Below, one piece after another: positions 56,719-64,000 of a stretch of 64,000 nucleotides of DNA. The stretch spans positions 3,220,967 to 3,284,966 of the forward strand of contig CM046332.1 of NCBI GenBank assembly GCA_025403435.1, given 5' to 3'. This DNA is from Artocarpus heterophyllus. Its lineage: Eukaryota > Streptophyta > Magnoliopsida > Rosales > Moraceae. The notes below the pieces were generated by a model. That model saw nothing but the letters and a program-made list of their open reading frames with translations, ran no database searches and was not told the DNA's origin. The translations under genes were made by a program, and so were the position numbers. How positions within the stretch are numbered: position 1 is the first letter of the stretch; the number at the start of each line of letters is the position of its first letter.

Positions 56719-58790
56719 GTAGTGTCTGAAAAGGCGGTCAGCTCGGTCTTTGTTAAAGAAGATGACAGTATTTAGAAGCTAGTCGACTACACCAGCAAAG
56801 CTTTCTAGGGCGTCGAGGAGCGGCATCCTTTATTTGAAAAGCTAGCTCTTGCTCTCATCACCTCTGGCCAGAAACTCCGACCATACTTCTAGGGGCACAT
56901 AATTCGAGTCCCGACCAAAAACCCCTAATGCTAAATCCTCCAAAGTCTTGAAATATCTAGTCAGATAGCCAAGTGGTCAATAGAGCTTGGGCAATACAAC
57001 ATACATTTTGTGCCTCGGATGGCCATAAAAGTGCAAGCTTTGGCCGACTTCATTGTAGAATTCACGGATGTAGAGTAGATCACCGCTTCGGTCTAAAAAG
57101 CTCCAATTGAAGACCACGATGCCCCCAGCAGCAGTACTACCAAGCCCGAGTCTGAATGGAAGTTATTCATGGATGGATCATCAAATGTGAACGACTTGGG
57201 TGCTAGATGGTTACAAGGTGAGTTACGCTCTCCATTTTGACTTCAATGCATCCAACAACAAAGCCAAATATGAAGCCTTGATAGCCAGGCTTAGAATTGC
57301 ATGAGACCTCAGGGTGGATTGCATTTGCATCCACAACAATTTGATGCTTGTTGTCTAGCGAGTTATCAATGGGTTCTAGGCCCAAACTAAATCCATGGTC
57401 ACGTACTTGAAAGAAGTCAAAAGCTTACTTGGACAATTCAAAGCCTATTCTTTTATTCAAATCCCTAGATTGAAGAATGCTGAAGTAAACACGTTCACTC
57501 GACTAGCCTCGGGCCTAAAAGATAATGACTTGATGTCAATTCCAATCGAGAGGCTGGACGAGCCGAGCATTAGCAAGAAGCGATAAATGTAGCCGATGAG
57601 TAAACAAGCACTTGGATGGACTCGATCATCTGATACCTAACCAATGCAGAGCTACCTGGCGACCGAGAAGAAGCCTGATGCATTCGCAATAGCTTGGCCC
57701 TATATTCGATTATCAGGGGGAAACTTTACAGACGCGACCATACCACAGTCTACTAGAGTGTGTTGGGCCCCAAGAGGCTTAATACCTCATGCAAGAGATT
57801 TACAACAGGTTGTACAACAATCATGCAAGGGGCGCTCTCTATCATTTAAATGCCTCCTTCAAGGCTACTATTGGCCACCCATGGACCAAGATTGCAAGGA
57901 AGAGCGTGCAATTGGACAACACGCCGAGCTACTCAACTCCATGGTATCTGCCTGGCCATTCACTAAATAGGCCATCGACTTGATTGGACCTTTACCCCGA
58001 CTCGATCACAATTTATGTAGCGGCCATTGATTACCTTACTAAGTTGCTAGAGGTCGAGCCTTGCACCAACATGATAGAAACCAAGTGCATTAAATTTATT
58101 TGGAATAACATCAGTTGCCGATACGGCATCCTGTACACCATAGTTACCAACAATGTGAAGCAGTTTGAAGCGGCCAGTCTCCTTTGAATGTATGATTTAC
58201 TTGGCATCAAGAAAGTGTTCTCCTCACCTGGGTACCCTTAGAGCAACGGTCAGGTTGACACAATCAACAAGACCATCAAGGACAACTCAAAGAAGAAACT
58301 AGAAGGGCTCAAAAGCACGTGGATTGACGAGCTCCCGAAGGTACCTAGGCATACTGCACTACTGCTCAGACTGCCACGAGAGAAACTCCATTCTCCCTAG
58401 TCAATAAAGCTGAAGCTGTAATCCCAACCGAGGTCGGTTTGTTGAGCTTTAGGGTTGAACACTATGACAAGTTACGAAACACCAAGCTTATAATCTTTAA
58501 ACTTGATCTCCTAGAAGAAAAAAGAGACACTACCCTTATCCATACTACTGCTTAGAATCATGCTGTTGCCTAGTATTATAATAAACAGGTTCATCTGAGA
58601 AGTTTTAAAGTTGGTGATATAGTCTTAAAGAAAGTTATTGTCTAGTAGCTCGAGCTGGTTCCTTCGGACCCATATAGGACAGCCCATTCAAAGTGGTTGG
58701 CATGATACGACAAGGCATAAACAAAATAGCTAATATGAAAGGAAATGTGCTTAGCCACCCCTGGACCGCTGAGCACTTGAAGAAAATTTA
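56719..58790 (+). pseudogene. Tat-like RNase H and integrase, decayed
   Basis: RNase H-like part: ...SVFVKEDDS, then WKLFMDGSSN near 57,160 and, in other frames, FDFNASNNKAKYEALIA and QIPRLKNAEVNTFTRLASG. Integrase: LLQGYYWPPMDQDCKE at 57,860, AELLNSMVSAWPFTK, AAIDYLTKLLEVEPC, IKFIWNNISCRYGILYTIVTNN near 58,140 (family: VTDN), VFSSPG.P..NGQVDTINKT near 58,215, and GLLSFRVEHYDK. It ends HPWTAEHLKKIY at about 58,790. Many stops and frameshifts. Confidence 0.85.
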
Positions 58791-59332
58791 TTGTTGACAT
58801 GAGCCAGAATGCCTTTATTGATCTCTGGCCTCAACATTCCTTTTGTAACCAAAAGACTTGCCAAGCAGAGCAGAGATGTACAAAAAGAAATATCAATGAA
58901 AGATATAAATTTAAAGAATTCCTCTGAGCAATTGAATTTTAAGAGGGGGGCTACCTTAATGCACAACTGAGGGGCTGGTTGGCATATGTGCTTAACAGAA
59001 CTAGGCTTGAAACAGCAGCCCACTAGTCTAATGCATCATGGACGACCCAACCGATAGCCACTCCATGACCTCAGGGAATTTAACTCCCAATCCCAATTAG
59101 ACTTGTAAAAATCCTAAAATACTTAAACAAGTCTAAGGAGGGCATAAGGCACCATGCGCTGTCATAGCCAGCCTAGATTGGACACATTAGATAGGTGTTC
59201 CTAAACAAAAGAGTCTAAGAAAGTCGACACGTTCCTACTCAGTCTAACAAAATTATATAATAAATAATAAAAAATAAAATAACCTAAGAAGAATTGAACT
59301 TGGGAAAAATTAAAATTTTTATTAATGTCTGT

Positions 59333-59360
59333 GGGAGGTGCAGATAACTGGGCACCTCCC
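59333..59360. terminator. Strong hairpin between convergent pol and antisense ORF
   Basis: Perfect 9-bp arms GGGAGGTGC (59333-59341) and GCACCTCCC (59352-59360) with a 10-base loop. It lies about 50 bp after the stop of the antisense ORF and 540 bp after the end of pol, in the only gap between the two convergent units. A 3'-end role is a guess. Confidence 0.5.
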
Positions 59361-59408
59361 AAACCTAGACAAAGAAAAATAAAAATGAAAAATTACAAAA
59401 AGTGGCCA

Positions 59409-61858
59409 TTAGTCTTGGGCTCTGGCCTCACTATCATTGTCATCTAGGTCAACGACCATGTCTTGCCCTTCCGGAGCTTGGGCCTCCTCACCCTCCCCGT
59501 CGACCCAGGCTCAATGGTGAGTGACCAGTCCATGGCAGCGGTCTCAGGATGTTTCTCTAGAAGGTGCTCTTATAAATCCTTCATCCTAAGGTAGTAATTG
59601 TCTGCATGATCAGTAGAGCCCTTAAATTCCTCCACTACTTGGGCCAGCTTGCTAGGCAACTCCTCCCTCAAGAATCGCTCATGCTCATCTTGAGTAGCTT
59701 GAGCCTTGTTTGTTTCTTTAAGAAGGGTGGCCCGAGCCTGCTTTGCCTCATTTCGGGCCTAGGTAGCCTCCTCTTGAGCTTTCCTAGCCTCATCCTTAGC
59801 TTAGGTCACCTCTGCCTTCACCTATGAAAGCTTGTTCTCCTTTTCCTCGAGTAGCTTTCCTACTTGATCTTTTTCCTTGACGGCCTTATCGGCCTTTCTC
59901 CTCTCGGTGTGGCATGTGTGCTTGGCTAGGAGGTCAACCACTTTCAGATACGATCAAGCCTGCAAAAGCACATATTAGAGACCAAGAAAACAACAAGTAA
60001 TAAGAAGCTTGGAATCTAAATTGGACATACCTGGACGGTCAGTTGGAAGGCCAAATGGAAGCAGTCAGAGAATGTTTGCTCCCTAGTGGTAGTAAAAAAT
60101 TCTTCGTTTGGCGCGGCGCCCCCAATGGTCTAGATCATGAGGGGCCACGATGGGCAATGCTTCCTTGGTTGGTTGGTAGGCTATGGTGGGGTGACAACGA
60201 CAGCAGAAAGAGGGTTGCCTTTGCCACGGCTTGATGAGTCCTTCAGTCTTAACGACGATGGCGGGATGCTCGACAAGTCAGTAGCGACAAGGCATGCAGG
60301 TACCTCGGTCCTTCTCCTCTTGGGCCAAGAGACCTTCCCTTTTGATCTGCAAAGATTCTCCATCATCCTTTGCCTCTCCTACCTCAACATTCCCTTTGAA
60401 GACATGTCTATAAGAAGAAAAATTACAAGTCAAATTGAGCTCGGCAATAAAAAAAAAAACTCAAGGCAAACCTCCGATCCGAATCTGGCCTAGTGGGTAA
60501 AGTAGCCTGATCACATCCCTAAGCTCTTCATCAGTTATGGGTGAACCCAAACCTAAGGAACTACCAGAAGAGTCCTCAGAACTAAACGATGATGGCTCCT
60601 CAACCGATCACCTGGCTTAGTAGGTGCTCAGCCCTAGGACATCAGTAGCGCTGCGCTTTGTAATAGTCACTTGCTCGGCAGGATGAGTAAGTGGAACATC
60701 ATTGTGATGGGGATTAGTTATGCTAGACACCCTGAACTAACCATAATGGGTGAGGTTCATCTTCCGCAGTAGAAAGGCCTATTGCCAAGAAGCTTTAGGC
60801 TTCGTGTATAGCTCCTCCACAATTGCGACGACTTTGCTTGGTGCCCATGGTCTCTTCAACCACATGTATCCCTCCTCAAACCTCCACGGGACACCTTGAT
60901 CTTCAGACACCACCTCACCAGCCCAAGACATCTAGTTCCCCTCGATGTAGAACTACTTGAACTTCCATAGCTTATTTGAGTTAGGGTTCTCGAGGATTAA
61001 ATCCTTTTAAAGCTAGTGAAGTAGTATCAACTGGTCTGCCAAGGAAGCCTCTTCATTTTGAAGATCTGCTTAAAGGCCTTCCATAACATCTCAGTCACGT
61101 TATAGTACCTCTAAAGAATATACATCCCAATTAGGGATCTATAGTAGCTCAGATTTAGCTAAGCAGAGTACACATTCAAATCGCTTAGTGCCCATTGGAG
61201 GAAGGGATGGAATGAAAGGTGGAATCTTGCTTGAAAGAACTCCACATACAATGTAATATACCCCTCCGATAAGTCCACAAGTGAGTCTTCTTCCCACAAG
61301 ACGACATCATCTAGAATTTGATATTCCTGATGTAAGGCTTCAAGGTGGCTCAGCATCATCCCTAAAGTATATTCTGCCGCCAAAGTCTAGCCAGACCGAT
61401 CTCTTCTAAGGCTACTGCCCCTCAAACCTGGGCCACCACAACAAGCCTCACTTCTTAGTCCTTTGCATCCTAGCTTCATCACCTCTAGTTGGATGATCCT
61501 CCTCGATGGACGGATCAATGGATACTTCTCCCATTATAGGAACTAAAGCCTCGACATCTCTACCAGAGGTGCTCAACACATCGGTAGCTACCGTCAAGAT
61601 TGCACGTTCCTATACGATAACTCGAGATGTGCCCGAGGTGGTTGCCCCGATGTACTGGCCCTCTCTCTTACACGGTCTAATCTGGCGTCTCCCTTTAATC
61701 AATTCAAGGAACTCTCTCTATGGCTAGCCAGGCCACCCCATCTTGGTCAGTGAAGCTTCCATAATGTCTACTTCCTCAGTTCTTGACTGGTTGATCTTGG
61801 TACTTTCATTCGACTCGGAGACGATCGAATCATTTTGGGAGTCACTCAAGTCACTCAT
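59409..61858 (-). pseudogene. Antisense extra ORF of the Tat-like element, decayed
   Basis: Runs opposite to pol. It starts at 61858 with MSDLSDSQNDSIVSESNEST and remains readable in pieces: FFQARFHLSFHPFLQWALSD at 61,159-61,383 (the LPLHPFF-type block of the so-called putative gypsy-type transposon family), a middle region with many stops, a coiled-coil rich in Ala, Glu, Lys and Arg at 59,600-59,900 (ARKAQEEAT, NEAKQARATLLKETNKAQ), and a C-terminus near 59,410 reading DMVVDLDDNDSEARAQD then TAA. Extra antisense ORFs between pol and the 3' LTR are known in Tat elements. Function unknown; broken here by several frameshifts and stops. Confidence 0.65.
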
Positions 61859-62225
61859 CGTTCAGTTCATATTCAAGAATTACCTGCTCAGGTATAAAGT
61901 TGTTTGGGTCTAAAGAAAAAAGTCCTTGGATTACTATCTACTGCTCAGCAGCTAAAATTCAAAAGTTTAGGAATTCAGTCATGAAGACACTCTGGAACAA
62001 CGGGGAACCAACTCCTATTTATAGCCAAAACTTGAGCGCAAAACTCGAAAAGACGCAATGATTATGCTCGTCAAGGGAACAACCAATCGCATGCTGACAT
62101 GTGTCCCGTCGAGCTTAACCGCATGTCCCTTTAAACCCCATTGTCCCAAGATAGAGCCTAAAGGCCAACCATAGCCAACCACAACCTCTCGGTACAGTCC
62201 ACTCGACCAATCATTGACCAGGTCC

Positions 62226-62237
62226 ATTGGGGGGCTA
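62226..62237 (+). other. Polypurine tract of Tat-like element
   Basis: ATTGGGGGGCTA immediately before the LTR, a Tat-type PPT. Confidence 0.75.
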
Positions 62238-62238
62238 T

Positions 62239-62859
62239 TGTTAGGGTGTGCTCGGCACCATCTTAGAGGACTACCTTTGCGGCAGCCATGCCACCATGCT
62301 CGGCAAAATCATCAAGGAGACAATCTATAACTCCATGTGTTTGGCTCTTTCTCCTAAGGTGTTCCACAGGGCCCCCGCTGGCTGCAACACAAGGCATCGC
62401 CTCCTTAGGAAGAACATGTGCTTGGGTCGGATTGTCAGAGCCTACAGCCAAGCAGCAACTTACCACGAAAGGTCAACATATGGCCTCATTTCAACCCTCA
62501 TATGGAGACCAATCCTCCAGTGGGGATCTCAACACTTGTCACCTGCTCCCTAATAAGTCTCGATGTGACACACAGGTCATGGGTCAAGCCCACCTAACAC
62601 ACGATTCAAATGGTAGCCTATAAATAGAGTGCATTTACTACAGCTCAAAGTAACGTGCTCTTTCCCAATTAACTCTACTCTTATACTCTATCGAACAAAT
62701 ACCTGATTTAAGCGTCGAAGAGCCTTTGGCCGGCACCATACTGGTGCCCCCTTACCTCTAAAGCAACCCTCTTCTTGTTGCAGATTCACCCGAGAGGCCG
62801 AGATGAGTAGGAAGAACTGTCCGAGTACCGTGTGCAGCCATAGGTGATGTTGACTAACA
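62239..62859 (+). repeat. Tat-like element 3' LTR
   Basis: 621 bp, starting TGTTAGGGTGTGC and ending GTTGACTAACA, so the ends form the perfect 6-bp inverted repeat TGTTAG/CTAACA. TATAAATAG is at 62619-62627. The partner LTR is not in the window, so the right border is inferred from the terminal inverted repeat. Confidence 0.75.
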
Positions 62860-64000
62860 GCAATCTAGTGCTAGACCTCAACAAAGCATATATAGTATTA
62901 TTGATGTTTTTTTTTTTGCTGTGGCAAGGGTTGTTTTTGAATGTCTTATTTTCTTTTCTTATTACTCTTTGTAGTTGGAGTTGAACTTCTTCCTTTCTCT
63001 TTTTTTTTTTTTCATTTGTTATTAATAAATTAGAGTGAGAGTTTAATATATAACACGAGTTATTTAGTGGGTGCAAATCTATTTGGAATATGTTAAGTTC
63101 TCTGATTTTTTTAAAAGATAATTTCTCTTATATTAGTCACTCCTCTTTCTATTTACTTAAAAAATAAAATTGTAGTTTTTATTTTTTTTAGACCGAGAAA
63201 CTGTGTTATTATTAAAATTAAGCATTTTGCACAAAATAACTTCTATTAGTGAATGAGAGTTCTCTAACTAAATGAGTTCATCACCTATCAATCAATTAGC
63301 GGGTGCTTTATTAGACTTCCCAAATGCATGAAAAACCTTAATTTTTGGAGGGAAAAAAAAAAGAAGACAAAGACGACCATAAGCCAAAGACATCAAACAA
63401 TAAAACGCCAAACTCATCCGTGTTCAGAGCTTGCGCAACAGTGAATGCAACCAAAATTGTAGTTGCATGCACTAAATTGGTAGTTTCATCACCTGTTGGA
63501 ATAAAAGTAAATTAAACAGGCTCTAAAATACAAGTACATGACAAACCAATAAATTTGATGACATTCCCGAGTTCTTTTTTTTTTTTAGTCCAAAAGTATG
63601 CATTCAGAGAGCATAACCGTTCGGTATATTTCTTACTTGTATATGTTGATCACAGAACTTTGTCCAGTAGCATAATTAATACAAAAGGACAAGTGGTATA
63701 TATATTATCAGTTGAATTTGATAGAGTTGATCTATCATCCAGTGAAGCAGTCAAATATTTTGGAAGCAAGAAGGGGCCAGTTTGTTTTATTTGAAAATGA
63801 CATATTTAATGTGTGGTTTTATTTTATATATAATATTATTGCAAATGTTATATTAACATTATGTCAATTTTTTTCTGAGAGTTACTTTATGTCAAGTTTT
63901 AGAACTTGTAAAAAGTAGACTTTTGACTTTAAATAATTTAAAAATAAAACAATGTTGTACATATTAAATTGTAAGTTTAATGCATCAGCTAACAGCATAG
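62860..64000. other. Flanking AT-rich DNA, nothing recognised
   Basis: Homopolymer T runs and AT-rich sequence. Open frames up to 96 codons have no family resemblance. This may be the only host-like DNA in the window. Confidence 0.4.

Larger units (their letters stand above)
54086..62859 (+). mobile_element. Tat-like Ty3/gypsy element, 5'-truncated
   Basis: Begins inside reverse transcriptase and ends with a 621-bp 3' LTR; LTR, PBS, gag and protease at the 5' side are absent. After pol comes a convergent antisense ORF, a layout known from Tat-lineage plant elements. A copia A-family solo LTR is inserted at 54732-56718. Pol is heavily decayed. Confidence 0.85.

Noticed and set aside
63555..63794. 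79-codon plus-strand frame as a host exon
   Set aside because: No splice context, domain or codon pattern supports it.

Overview
This window is plant nuclear DNA made almost entirely of nested retrotransposons. The evidence is the mix of element types: Ty1/copia and several Ty3/gypsy lineages (Del/Tekay-like, Athila-like, Reina-like, Tat-like) plus an L1-type LINE of plant form, with plant-type PBS, PPT and TATA signals in AT-rich, CpG-poor DNA. I see no convincing host protein gene, tRNA or rRNA. A gene-poor, probably heterochromatic part of a large plant genome is the best reading; the species cannot be told.

Layout. (1) About 1-19,260: a decayed Del/Tekay-like gypsy element on the minus strand (gag near 19.2 kb, integrase end at position 1) is cut up by a ~150-bp MITE-like insert, a solo copia LTR (1108-3012), a young full-length copia element called copia A here (3117-12772, on +), and a solo LTR of the same family (13232-16706) that carries a further solo LTR (14431-15958). 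Every copia-family insertion has a perfect 5-bp target duplication. (2) 19,261-25,019: non-coding, LTR-like DNA with two iMet-type primer-binding motifs facing outward. (3) 25,022-53,480: one minus-strand LINE split into four pieces by three minus-strand LTR elements: an Athila-like element (26363-37771), copia B (37876-44452) and a Reina-like gypsy (48552-53365). (4) 54,086-62,859: a 5'-truncated Tat-like gypsy on + with an antisense extra ORF and its 3' LTR, interrupted by another solo LTR of the copia A family (54732-56718). (5) 62,860-64,000: no recognised feature.

History. The LINE and the Del/Tekay and Tat elements are old platforms. LTR pairs compared by eye give about 9% difference for the Reina-like element, 6-7% for copia B, 2% for the Athila-like element and about 0.2% (4 of 2011 sites) for copia A, so copia A is the latest arrival. 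Copia A has an open 1317-residue polyprotein. The Athila gag-pol is one frame of about 1763 codons with two stops.

Most worth a second look: (a) copia A is bracketed on both sides by inverted solo LTRs of its own family, giving roughly 2-kb inverted repeats with short spacers; (b) copia A carries an eight-unit palindrome array and a series of AT-stem, GC-loop hairpins in its 1.67-kb leader; (c) copia B, a different lineage, has a leader built on the same plan; (d) the Athila-like element has a different GC palindrome both upstream of its LTR TATA box and in front of its extra ORF, suggesting an internal promoter.
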